The translations under genes were made by a program, and so were the position numbers. Positions 56,061 to 64,000 of a DNA stretch of 64,000 nt are shown here, in pieces. The notes beneath the pieces were generated by a model, which was not told the DNA's origin, did not search any database, and was given only the letters and a program-made list of their open reading frames with translations. Source of the DNA: Nitrobacter sp051535235 (GTDB lineage Bacteria; Pseudomonadota; Alphaproteobacteria; Rhizobiales; Xanthobacteraceae); NCBI RefSeq assembly GCF_051535235.1, contig NZ_JBPPLZ010000004.1:186001-250000 (forward strand), given 5' to 3'. Within the stretch, counting starts at the first letter, position 1. Every line of letters starts with the position of its first letter.

Positions 56061-57380
56061 ATGCGTTTGTCGCGGTTCTTTTTGCCGATCCTGAAGGAAA
56101 CTCCAAAGGAAGCCGAGATCGTCTCGCACCGGCTGATGCTGCGGGCGGGGATGATACGCCAGGAGGCGGCCGGCATTTATGCGTGGCTGCCGCTGGGTCT
56201 TCGTGTGCTCAAGAAGATCGAGGCGATCGTGCGCGAGGAGCAGAATCGCGCCGGCGCGATCGAGGTACTGATGCCGACGCTGCAACTCGCCGACCTTTGG
56301 CGCGAGAGTGGGCGTTACGACGCCTATGGGCCGGAGATGCTGCGGATTCAGGACCGCCACAAACGCGAATTGCTGTACGGGCCGACCAACGAGGAGATGA
56401 TCACGGAGATTTTCCGCAGCTACGTGCGGTCCTACAAAAACCTGCCGCTCAATCTCTATCATATCCAGTGGAAATTCCGCGACGAGCAGCGCCCCCGCTT
56501 CGGCGTCATGCGCGGCCGCGAATTTCTCATGAAGGATGCCTATTCGTTCGATCTCGACGAGGCCGGCGCGCGGCGCTCCTACAACAGGATGTTCGTCGCG
56601 TACTTGCGCACGTTCGCCCGGATGGGACTGAAGGCGATCCCGATGCGCGCGGAGACCGGTCCGATCGGCGGCGACCTCAGCCATGAATTCATCGTTCTCG
56701 CCGAGACCGGAGAGTCCGGCGTCTATATCGACAGGGACGTCCTCGATCTTCCGGTGCCCGGCACCGAAGTGGATTACGACGGCGATCTGACGCCCATCGT
56801 CAAGCAGTGGACCACGGCCTATGCCGCCACCGAGGACGTGCACGACGCGTCGCGCTACGAGCGCGAGGTTCCGGAGGCGAAGCGCATTCACACCCGCGGC
56901 ATCGAGGTCGGGCAGATCTTCTATTTCGGCACCAAGTATTCCGAATCGATGAAGGCGCTGGTGGCGGGTCCCGACGGCGTCGAGCAGCCGATCCATGGCG
57001 GTTCCTACGGCGTGGGAGTCTCCCGCCTGGTCGGTGCGATCATCGAAGCCTGTCACGACGAGGCCGGCATCAAGTGGCCGGACGCGGTGGCGCCGTTCAC
57101 GGTTGCGATTCTCAATCTGAAACAGGGCGCCAGCGATACCGACGCCGCGTGCGAGCGGCTGTATCGCGAGCTTACGGCCAAAGGGGTCGACGTGCTTTAC
57201 GACGACACCGACCAGCGGGCAGGCGCGAAGTTCGCGACCGCCGACCTGATCGGTGTTCCCTGGCAGGTGATGGTGGGACCCAAGGGGCTCGCCGAGGGCA
57301 AGGTCGAGATCAAGCGGCGCGCGGACGGCACACGGGAGAATGTCGCGCTGGAGGATGCCGTTGCGCGGTTGACAGCTTAG
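56061..57380 (+). CDS. proS: Prolyl-tRNA synthetase, short alphaproteobacterial type
   Basis: Charges tRNA-Pro. 439 residues, lacking the ~180-residue editing insertion of E. coli ProRS. Class II motif 2 FRDEQRPRFGVMRGREFLMKDAYSF (core RPRFGVMRGREF), motif 3 GGSYGVGVSRLVGA, and the anticodon-binding C-terminus. I choose the ATG at 56061; upstream sequence is not conserved. It resumes the housekeeping order after the copper module. Confidence 0.95.
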   Translation: MRLSRFFLPILKETPKEAEIVSHRLMLRAGMIRQEAAGIYAWLPLGLRVLKKIEAIVREEQNRAGAIEVLMPTLQLADLWRESGRYDAYGPEMLRIQDRHKRELLYGPTNEEMITEIFRSYVRSYKNLPLNLYHIQWKFRDEQRPRFGVMRGREFLMKDAYSFDLDEAGARRSYNRMFVAYLRTFARMGLKAIPMRAETGPIGGDLSHEFIVLAETGESGVYIDRDVLDLPVPGTEVDYDGDLTPIVKQWTTAYAATEDVHDASRYEREVPEAKRIHTRGIEVGQIFYFGTKYSESMKALVAGPDGVEQPIHGGSYGVGVSRLVGAIIEACHDEAGIKWPDAVAPFTVAILNLKQGASDTDAACERLYRELTAKGVDVLYDDTDQRAGAKFATADLIGVPWQVMVGPKGLAEGKVEIKRRADGTRENVALEDAVARLTA

Positions 57381-57450
57381 CGATTATCCACCGCGCGCGG
57401 CGTTCAATGCCATTCCGGCCACAATTGGCCGCGAATCATGGGATTATCGA

Positions 57451-58734
57451 ATGATGGATGAGACCATGAACCAGCCGCTCCGGACCAAGCCGTTTGCCGC
57501 TTTCGAGTGGATGTTGTCCGGACGCTATCTGCGGGCGCGGCGGAAGGAAGGCTTCATCTCGGTCATTGCCGGCTTTTCCTTCCTGGGCATCATGCTCGGC
57601 GTCGCCACGCTGATCATCGTGATGGCGGTCATGAACGGATTCCGCACGGAACTGCTCAGCAAGATCCTCGGCCTCAACGGGCATTTGCTGGTTCAGCCGC
57701 TGGAGTCGCCGCTCACCGACTGGAAGGACGTCGCCGACCGCATCAGCGAGGTGCCGGGAATTCGGCTCGCCGCGCCGGTCGTCGACGGTCAGGCGCTCGC
57801 GTCTTCGCCGTTCAATGCCGCCGGCGTTTTCGTCCGGGGCATCAGGGCTAACGACCTCAGCAACCTCACCTCCATCGCCAGGAACATCAAACAGGGCACG
57901 CTCGAGGGCTTCGACGACGGGCAGGGGGTCGCCATCGGGCGCCGTCTTGCCGATCAGCTCTCCCTGCATGCAGGCGACAGCGTCACGCTGGTCGCGCCGC
58001 GCGGGGCGGTGACCCCGATGGGCACGACGCCGCGCATCAAGCCGTACAAGATCGCGGCGGTGTTCGAGATCGGGATGTCCGAATACGATTCCACCTTCGT
58101 GTTCATGCCGCTTGCCGAGGCGCAGGCCTATTTCAATCGCGCCAACGACGTCACCGCGATCGAGGTCTATACGGACAATCCGGACAAGATCGACGAATAC
58201 CGCAAGTCGGTGACGGAAGCCGCGGGCCGGCCAGTGTTTCTGGTCGACTGGCGGCAGCGCAACTCGACGTTTTTCAACGCGCTGCAGGTCGAGCGCAACG
58301 TGATGTTTCTGATCCTGACGCTGATCGTCCTCGTCGCGGCGCTGAATATCGTTTCGGGCCTGATCATGCTGGTCAAGGACAAGGGCAGCGATATCGCGAT
58401 CCTGCGCACCATGGGCGCGTCGCAGGGATCGATCATGCGCATTTTCCTGATCACCGGAGCGGCGATCGGCGTTGTCGGCACGCTCACCGGTTTTATCGTG
58501 GGGCTTGTGATCTGTCTCAACATCGAGTCGATCCGGGAATTCCTGTCGTGGCTGACCAGCACGGAGCTGTTCTCGCCGGAGCTTTATTTCCTGTCCAAAC
58601 TGCCGGCTGAAATCGATTTTCGCGAGACCAGCGCCGTGGTGATCATGGCATTGACGCTGTCGTTTCTCGCGACCCTTTATCCGTCGTGGCGTGCCGCGCG
58701 CCTCGATCCCGTCGAAGCGCTGCGGTACGAGTGA
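57451..58734 (+). CDS. lolC: Lipoprotein-releasing ABC transporter permease LolC/LolE
   Basis: 427-residue permease of the LolCDE-type system that extracts lipoproteins from the inner membrane. N-terminal RYLRARRKEGFISVIAGFSFLGIMLGVATLIIVMAVMNGFRTEL contains the first helix; a large periplasmic domain (about 70-280) and three C-terminal helices follow, ending PSWRAARLDPVEALRYE. Alphaproteobacteria usually carry one such permease, a LolF-like hybrid. lolD follows after 9 bases. Confidence 0.93.
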   Translation: MMDETMNQPLRTKPFAAFEWMLSGRYLRARRKEGFISVIAGFSFLGIMLGVATLIIVMAVMNGFRTELLSKILGLNGHLLVQPLESPLTDWKDVADRISEVPGIRLAAPVVDGQALASSPFNAAGVFVRGIRANDLSNLTSIARNIKQGTLEGFDDGQGVAIGRRLADQLSLHAGDSVTLVAPRGAVTPMGTTPRIKPYKIAAVFEIGMSEYDSTFVFMPLAEAQAYFNRANDVTAIEVYTDNPDKIDEYRKSVTEAAGRPVFLVDWRQRNSTFFNALQVERNVMFLILTLIVLVAALNIVSGLIMLVKDKGSDIAILRTMGASQGSIMRIFLITGAAIGVVGTLTGFIVGLVICLNIESIREFLSWLTSTELFSPELYFLSKLPAEIDFRETSAVVIMALTLSFLATLYPSWRAARLDPVEALRYE

Positions 58735-58743
58735 GCGGCGGAC

Positions 58744-59442
58744 ATGGAGCAGGGGGAAAAGGAGATACCGGTCGTTTATCTTCACGATATCAAACGACAA
58801 TACACGCAGGGCGAAACGAAACTGATCATCCTGGACGGCGCGAAGCTTGCTTTGTGGCCGGGGCAGTCCGTCGCGCTGGTGGCTCCCTCCGGATCCGGAA
58901 AATCGACTCTGCTGCATATTGCCGGGCTGCTCGAAAGTCCGGATGCGGGCGAGGTTTACGTCGGGGGAATCGCAACCTCGGGTCTGTCGGACGTGGAGCG
59001 CACGCAGATTCGGCGCACCGATGTCGGGTTCGTCTACCAATCTCACTGCCTTCTTCCGGAATTCACGGCGCTCGAAAACGTCATGCTGCCGCAGATGATC
59101 CGCGGCCTCAAACGTTCGGAAACGATCAAACGCGCGCGCGAAATTCTCGCCTATCTCGGTCTCGACGACCGCGTCACCCATCGGCCGGCGGAATTGTCGG
59201 GCGGCGAGCAGCAGCGCGTCGCCATCGCGCGCGCCGTCGCCAACGCGCCGCGCGTGCTGTTTGCGGATGAACCCACCGGCAATCTGGATCCACACACCGC
59301 GGATCATGTTTTCAATGCGCTGATGCAGCTCGTGAAAGCGACGCGCGTGGCCATGCTGATCGCGACGCACAACATGGAGCTCGCGGACCGGATGGACCGG
59401 CGGGTCTCGCTCGAGAACGGTCAGGTTGTCGAACTGGATTGA
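58744..59442 (+). CDS. lolD: Lipoprotein-releasing ABC transporter ATPase
   Basis: 232-residue ABC ATPase. Walker A APSGSGKSTLL, Q-loop VYQSHCLLPEFTALENV, signature LSGGEQQR, Walker B VLFADEPTGNLD and the switch His in IATHNMEL. Partner of the permease just upstream. Confidence 0.95.
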   Translation: MEQGEKEIPVVYLHDIKRQYTQGETKLIILDGAKLALWPGQSVALVAPSGSGKSTLLHIAGLLESPDAGEVYVGGIATSGLSDVERTQIRRTDVGFVYQSHCLLPEFTALENVMLPQMIRGLKRSETIKRAREILAYLGLDDRVTHRPAELSGGEQQRVAIARAVANAPRVLFADEPTGNLDPHTADHVFNALMQLVKATRVAMLIATHNMELADRMDRRVSLENGQVVELD

Positions 59443-59484
59443 GGCGGGCGGCGCCATCCACCAAGCCGGACTATTGTGCTTCGA

Positions 59485-59739
59485 TCAATGGCTATGTCGC
59501 CGGCTTGGCCGCCGCGTCGAGCCGCCTTTCGGACCGGCGAAAAACGGATTCTCCACGCATTGGGCGGTGCGTCCCGACGCCAACGGCCTGCATTGCTGGA
59601 GGGTGGTATACCGGCAGTCGTTGTACGAGAAGGGCCCGTAAATCACCATGCAGACCGGATAACGGCTGTCCCAGGCCTGTGCATGAGCGTTCGTGCACGA
59701 GCACATGAGGGCTGTAGCAATCAGGAGTGCTGCGCGCAT
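59485..59739 (-). CDS. DUF3551-family small exported protein
   Basis: 84 residues from an internal ATG (a few codons further upstream a TTG is possible). Signal peptide MRAALLIATALMCSCTNAHA; mature part WDSRYPVCMVIYGPFSYNDCRYTTLQQC and then QCVENPFFAG, the Cys pattern of DUF3551, a family expanded in Bradyrhizobium. Function unknown. Convergent with lolD. Bases 59740-60006 show no gene. Confidence 0.8.
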   Translation of the reverse strand: MRAALLIATALMCSCTNAHAQAWDSRYPVCMVIYGPFSYNDCRYTTLQQCRPLASGRTAQCVENPFFAGPKGGSTRRPSRRHSH

Positions 59740-60006
59740 GGATTGAAATCCGGGCAATGGATGTTCACCGACAATGCTTTCAGCGAGCTTTCGGGCCTGT
59801 CGGATCGTTTGAAAAGGCTGTGCAGGGATTATAACGGCGCCTTCTCCGCCGCGATATATCCTTGTGTGGAGCAGCTTCGTGTAGCAAAACGGCGACGCCG
59901 CGCTCTAAAGTCCGACTGCCATCTTGAACATTCGGTGCCGACTGTTGTGTCGATCCTCAAAATTTCCCGGAAATCCCCCATGGCAATTGCTGAGGCAGTT
60001 TGAGGC

Positions 60007-60729
60007 ATGACCGATTCGCGTTCTGTCGATCTCGCCCGCGAGAAGTTGATCGTTGCTCTCGACTACTGGAACGTCGAGGACGCAAGGAAGCTCGTTCGCG
60101 ATCTGGGCGAGGAGGTGTCTTTCTACAAGATCGGTTTAGGTCTCCAGCTTGTCGGCGGAAACGAGTTCGCCAGGGAGCTTATCGCGCAGGGCAAGCGGGT
60201 ATTCCTGGATTACAAATATTACGACATCGCGGAGACCGTTCAGCGCGCGGTCGCACAAGCAGCCAAGCTGAATATCACCTTCCTGACCGTCCACGGCGTT
60301 GCGAGCATCATGAAAGCCGCAGTCGCCGGCCGCGGCGACTCCGACATGAAAGTCTTCGGCGTTACCGTATTGACGAGCATGGATGCCGACGACATCAAGG
60401 AGATGGGTTTCGACTGCAATGTTGAAGACCTCGTCGTCGCCCGCGCGAAGAAGGCGCTCGAGGTCGGGGTCGATGGCGTCATCGCGTCCGCCCTCGAAGC
60501 CGCCGAGCTTCGCAAGCATACGCGCAACAAGCTGATGATCGTGTCGCCCGGTATCCGTCCTAGCGGCGGCGACCGGCACGATCAGAAGCGGGTGGCGACA
60601 CCGTCCGAGGCCATCCGCGCGGGAGCCGATTATCTGGTGCTGGGCAGACCCATTTACGCGGCATCGGACCCGAAAGCCGCCGCCCGGACAACCATCCGGG
60701 AGATGGCAGACGCGCTGAGGCCGGATTGA
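60007..60729 (+). CDS. pyrF: Orotidine 5'-phosphate decarboxylase
   Basis: Last step of UMP synthesis. 240 residues. The catalytic block FLDYKYYDIAETVQRAVAQAAKLNITFLTVHG has the Asp-Lys-x-x-Asp set as DYKYYD. A C-terminal phosphate-binding IVSPGIRPSGG and LVLGRPIY complete the TIM barrel. Typical proteobacterial size. Confidence 0.95.
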   Translation: MTDSRSVDLAREKLIVALDYWNVEDARKLVRDLGEEVSFYKIGLGLQLVGGNEFARELIAQGKRVFLDYKYYDIAETVQRAVAQAAKLNITFLTVHGVASIMKAAVAGRGDSDMKVFGVTVLTSMDADDIKEMGFDCNVEDLVVARAKKALEVGVDGVIASALEAAELRKHTRNKLMIVSPGIRPSGGDRHDQKRVATPSEAIRAGADYLVLGRPIYAASDPKAAARTTIREMADALRPD

Positions 60730-60851
60730 GATTGTGCCGGCTGCTTGAACCTGATCAAAACAAATCGCAGTTTGGCTACCTGAAAATAAAGGCTATTCCC
60801 TTGCCGAGATGACGTAAGGTGATGGCCAAACCAGGCATCTTGAGGAAGCGA

Positions 60852-61079
60852 ATGAGCGAACAAAAAAAGCGCGATCGTCGGACCGTGGCGGTGATTGAGT
60901 CGGAGACGCTGGTTCGTCCGGATGGGCGGGCCGGTATAAGGTTGTTGTTGCTGGACCAGGAGACTGAGGAAGAAGAGTCAATCGTGTTCGAGGTCAGCCT
61001 TCTTGGCATTGCCCGGTTTCGGAAGGACTTGGACGTCGCAGAAAAACATATTCTCCAGAGCCAAAATCCACCTTCCTAG
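60852..61079 (+). CDS. Small charged protein, unknown
   Basis: 75 residues from the ATG at 60852, which has GAGGAAGC just upstream; an in-frame ATG at 60819 is less likely. Sequence MSEQKKRDRRTVAVIESETL, then a segment with an acidic cluster (ETEEEES), and LLGIARFRKDLDVAEKHIL. Soluble and mixed alpha/beta in appearance. No family recognised. Confidence 0.55.
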   Translation: MSEQKKRDRRTVAVIESETLVRPDGRAGIRLLLLDQETEEEESIVFEVSLLGIARFRKDLDVAEKHILQSQNPPS

Positions 61080-61142
61080 CCCTGTCGTTAACCATCGGGG
61101 TCATTCGCCGGACTGACCCCCGCTACCCGCCCTTGACTTTGA

Positions 61143-61175
61143 GAACAAAACATAAACAATGTTCTTGTTATGTTT
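61143..61175 (+). promoter_or_regulatory. Pair of near-consensus LexA-type operators
   Basis: GTTC-N7-GTTT at 61161-61175 and, in the opposite orientation, GAAC-N7-AAAC at 61143-61157. The alphaproteobacterial LexA box is GTTC-N7-GTTC, so each site matches 7 of 8 fixed bases. A TTGACT at 61133-61138 could be the -35 element just upstream, so a bound repressor would cover the promoter. Confidence 0.45.
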
Positions 61176-61193
61176 TCGTCATGGGAGGACATC

Positions 61194-61295
61194 ATGCTGA
61201 GAATGTTCGTGGAGGAGGCGGCGGCACTGGCCTCGATCGTATTGTTCGTTGGAATGGTCGCCATCTGGGCGCAACTCATTCCGCAGCTCTCGTGA
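61194..61295 (+). CDS. 33-residue single-helix membrane peptide
   Basis: ATG at 61194 preceded by GGGAGGACATC, a strong ribosome site. The peptide starts MLRMFVEEAAALASIVLFVG and ends MVAIWAQLIPQLS: a short charged N-terminus and one hydrophobic helix (about residues 9-28). It lies 18 bases after the paired LexA-like sites. By size, membrane topology and possible SOS control it recalls SidA, the SOS-induced division inhibitor of Caulobacter; there is no sequence evidence that they are homologous. Confidence 0.55.
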   Translation: MLRMFVEEAAALASIVLFVGMVAIWAQLIPQLS

Positions 61296-61448
61296 GCGAG
61301 CGCCGTCATTCCCGGACGCTCTGGGGAAAGCCGGTATACCTTACGGGTGCGCCGGGGTTTCGCATGGACATGCCGGGTGCAAGCCACCACCATCCGCTGG
61401 CGAGTCGGCTTGGGCCGTCTGCCTACAACCTGCATCCGATGAACGCCC

Positions 61449-64000
61449 ATGATCCAGAAGCCCGCAACCGCCAACGCCGGTTTCGTCCACCTGCATGTCC
61501 ATTCGGCCTATTCCCTGCTGAAGGGCTCGATCAAGATCCAGAAGCTGGCCGAACTCGCCAAGGCCGACCGTCAGCCGGCGCTGGCGCTCACCGACACCGA
61601 CAATATGTTCGGTGCGCTGGAGTTCTCCGATAAGGTTGCAGGTTACGGGATCCAACCGATCGTCGGGTGTGAACTCGCGGTCGATTTCGGCGATCAGGAT
61701 CCTTCGGCGCGCAACGCGCTTCCCTTTTCCCGGATTGTGCTACTGGCAGCGCGCGAGGCTGGTTATCGCAACCTGATGCGGTTGAATTCCCGAGCGTTCC
61801 TCGAAACCCCGGTGCATCAGACGCCGCATATCAGGGCGGAGTGGCTTCGGGACGAAAACGAAGGGTTGATTGCCTTGACCGGCGGCCCCGAGGGACCGGT
61901 GGCGCTGGCGTTCAATGCCGATCTGTCCGCTCTCGCGGCGGCGCGCTGCGATCAACTTGCCGGGATTTTCGGCGACCGGCTCTATGTCGAACTGCAGCGC
62001 CATGGCCTTGACAAGGAACGGCGCGTCGAAGGCGCGTTGATCGATCTCGCTTATGCCAAGGGTCTGCCGCTGGTCGCAACCAACGAGCCGTATTTCGCCA
62101 CTTCCGAAGATTACGAAGCCCACGATGCCCTGCTGTGCATCGCCGGCGGCCGCCTGGTTGCGGAAACCGATCGCGATCAACTGACGCCGGATCATCGCTT
62201 CAAGAGCCGCGCGGAAATGGCCGTGCTGTTTGCCGACATTCCCGAGGCGCTGTCATCCACGATTGAAATTGCGGAACGCTGCGCATTCCGGCCTCTCACG
62301 CGCAAGCCGATCCTGCCGAATTTCACGGTCGGCGCCGCCGCGGACATGGTTGATGCGAAAAACGACGAGGCCACCGAACTGCGGCGCCAGGCGGAGGAGG
62401 GGCTCGCCAACCGTCTGGCGGTTCACGGTCTTTCGCAGGGAATGACGGAGGAGGATTATCGCGCCCGTCTGAGTTTTGAACTCGACGTCATCACCCGCAT
62501 GAATTATGCGGGCTACTTCCTGATCGTTGCGGACTTCATCAAGCACGCCAAGTCCAAGGGCATTCCGGTCGGACCGGGCCGTGGCTCCGGCGCCGGCTCG
62601 CTGGTGGCCTATGCGCTCACCATTACCGATCTGGATCCGATCCGGTTCGGTCTGCTGTTCGAGCGCTTCCTCAATCCCGAACGCGTGTCGATGCCGGACT
62701 TCGATATCGATTTCTGCCAGGAGCGGCGAGGCGAGGTCATCGAATACGTGCAGCAGCGCTACGGCCGCGATCAGGTCGCGCAGATCATCACCTTTGGAAC
62801 GCTCCAGGCGCGCGGTGTGCTCCGTGACGTCGGCCGTGTGCTGCAGATGCCTTACGGGCAGGTCGACAAGTTGACCAAATTGGTTCCGCAAAATCCTGCG
62901 GCGCCTGTTACCCTGGCAGCGGCGATCGCGAGCGAGCCGAAGCTGCAGGCGTTTCGCGACGAAGACCCGGTGGTGGCGCGCGCGTTCGACATCGCCCAAC
63001 GCCTCGAGGGGCTGACGCGTCATGCCTCGACCCATGCCGCGGGCATCGTGATCGGCGACCGTCCCCTCAGCGAACTGGTGCCGATGTATCGCGATCCGAA
63101 ATCGGACATGCCGGTGACCCAGTTCAACATGAAGTGGGTCGAGCCCGCGGGACTCGTGAAGTTCGACTTTCTCGGCCTGAAGACGCTGACCGTTCTCGAC
63201 GTTGCCGTGAAGCTTTTGAAACAGCGTGATATCGATATCGATCTGGCCACATTGCCGCTCGACGATGCGGCGAGCTACCAGATGCTGACGCGGGGCGACG
63301 TGGTCGGCGTGTTCCAGGTTGAAAGTCAGGGCATGCGGCGGGCGCTGGTGGACATGCGCCCGGACCGTTTCGAGGACATCATCGCGCTGGTCGCGCTGTA
63401 TCGGCCGGGACCGATGGCGAACATTCCGACCTACTGCGCGCGCAAGCATGGCGAGGAGGAGCCGGAATACCTGCACCCCATGCTGGAGCCGATCCTGAAG
63501 GAGACCTTCGGCGTCATCATCTATCAGGAACAGGTGATGCAGATCGCGCAGGTCATGGCCGGCTATTCGCTCGGCGACGCCGACCTGCTGCGCCGCGCGA
63601 TGGGCAAGAAGATCCGCGCGGAAATGGAAAAGCAGCGCGCGGTTTTTGTCGCCGGCTCCGTCAAGAACGGCGTGCCAAAGGGGCAGTCGGAAACGATCTT
63701 CGAACTGCTGGCGAAGTTTGCCGATTATGGCTTCAACAAAAGCCACGCCGCTGCCTACGCGCTCGTGTCCTACCAGACGGCGTACATGAAAGCGCATCAC
63801 CCGGTCGAGTTTCTGGCGGCGTCGATGACGCTCGACATGAGCAACACCGACAAGCTTTCGGAGTTTCGCAGTGAGGCCCACCGCCTCGGCATCAAGGTCG
63901 AAGCGCCCTCGATCAACCGCTCGGGCGCGACATTCGAAGTCAGCGACGGTGTCATCTGTTATGCGCTGGCAGCGCTGAAAGGCGTCGGCGCGCAGGCGGT
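61449..64000 (+). CDS. dnaE: DNA polymerase III subunit alpha, 3'-truncated by window edge
   Basis: Replicative polymerase. The frame is open from the ATG at 61449 to the end of the window (about 850 of an expected 1150-1200 residues). PHP domain start FVHLHVHSAYSLLKGSIKI; a palm domain with GPGRGSGAGSLVAYAL and the catalytic acidic pair in MPDFDIDFCQERRGEVIEYV; then YRPGPMANIPTYCARKHGEE and YGFNKSHAAAYALVSYQTAYMKAHHP fingers blocks (cores quoted). The order lolD-dnaE is usual in this group. Confidence 0.95.
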   Translation, partial: MIQKPATANAGFVHLHVHSAYSLLKGSIKIQKLAELAKADRQPALALTDTDNMFGALEFSDKVAGYGIQPIVGCELAVDFGDQDPSARNALPFSRIVLLAAREAGYRNLMRLNSRAFLETPVHQTPHIRAEWLRDENEGLIALTGGPEGPVALAFNADLSALAAARCDQLAGIFGDRLYVELQRHGLDKERRVEGALIDLAYAKGLPLVATNEPYFATSEDYEAHDALLCIAGGRLVAETDRDQLTPDHRFKSRAEMAVLFADIPEALSSTIEIAERCAFRPLTRKPILPNFTVGAAADMVDAKNDEATELRRQAEEGLANRLAVHGLSQGMTEEDYRARLSFELDVITRMNYAGYFLIVADFIKHAKSKGIPVGPGRGSGAGSLVAYALTITDLDPIRFGLLFERFLNPERVSMPDFDIDFCQERRGEVIEYVQQRYGRDQVAQIITFGTLQARGVLRDVGRVLQMPYGQVDKLTKLVPQNPAAPVTLAAAIASEPKLQAFRDEDPVVARAFDIAQRLEGLTRHASTHAAGIVIGDRPLSELVPMYRDPKSDMPVTQFNMKWVEPAGLVKFDFLGLKTLTVLDVAVKLLKQRDIDIDLATLPLDDAASYQMLTRGDVVGVFQVESQGMRRALVDMRPDRFEDIIALVALYRPGPMANIPTYCARKHGEEEPEYLHPMLEPILKETFGVIIYQEQVMQIAQVMAGYSLGDADLLRRAMGKKIRAEMEKQRAVFVAGSVKNGVPKGQSETIFELLAKFADYGFNKSHAAAYALVSYQTAYMKAHHPVEFLAASMTLDMSNTDKLSEFRSEAHRLGIKVEAPSINRSGATFEVSDGVICYALAALKGVGAQA

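Noticed and set aside
57436..59457. Long minus-strand reading frame opposite lolC and lolD
   Set aside because: Same pattern of antisense shadow; both plus-strand genes show all family motifs.

Overview
The window is chromosomal backbone of an alphaproteobacterium, most probably a member of the Bradyrhizobium / Nitrobacter / Rhodopseudomonas / Afipia group (Nitrobacteraceae). The evidence is the gene orders lepB-rnc-era-recO-parC, tig-clpP-clpX-lon, nuoA-N-birA-rnj and mce-proS-lolC-lolD-dnaE, a HemB whose metal site is Asp-rich rather than Cys-rich, a short 439-residue prolyl-tRNA synthetase, an LdtR-type regulator, DUF3551 and DUF6163 proteins, and palindromic intergenic repeats that resemble those I know from this family. 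Genus is not resolved.

Layout. 1-6 kb: signal peptidase, RNase III, Era, a small membrane protein, RecO and topoisomerase IV subunit A. 6-13 kb: arsenate reductase, a Mn(II) transporter behind a candidate Mur/Fur operator, arginyltransferase-type protein modification, an RDD protein, HemB and the LdtR regulator. 13-16.6 kb: a PerM-type membrane protein and the leftward glnB-glnA pair behind a sigma-54 promoter. 16.6-19.6 kb: the NAD(P)HX repair enzyme, a block of stacked palindromic repeats, and a multicopper-oxidase-like protein that has lost nearly all its copper ligands. 19.8-27.3 kb: tRNA-Leu, then trigger factor, ClpP, ClpX and Lon, then tRNA-Val. 27.3-31 kb: a methyltransferase, a small secreted protein, PepT, an HU protein, tRNA-Asp and a frameshifted small gene.

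31.3-47.1 kb is a complete 14-subunit NADH:quinone oxidoreductase (complex I) operon. It carries an FkbM-type methyltransferase between nuoD and nuoE, and palindromic repeats between nuoI and nuoJ and between nuoK and nuoL. It continues into birA and rnj. 49.7-50.4 kb holds methylmalonyl-CoA epimerase and a DUF1467 protein. 50.4-55.9 kb is a copper-handling module (DUF2946, TonB receptor, PCuAC, YcnI-like, CopC-CopD fusion) that appears to be inserted between DUF1467 and proS. The window closes with proS, lolC/E, lolD, a DUF3551 protein, pyrF, two small unknown genes and the 5' part of dnaE.

The most unusual signals are these: a 33-residue membrane peptide directly behind paired, slightly imperfect alphaproteobacterial LexA-like sites, so a candidate SOS-induced small protein; a multicopper-oxidase fold stripped of its copper sites; palindromic repeats whose outermost bases supply the stop codons of flanking genes; a His-rich insertion in NuoL; and the extra methyltransferase inside the complex I operon.
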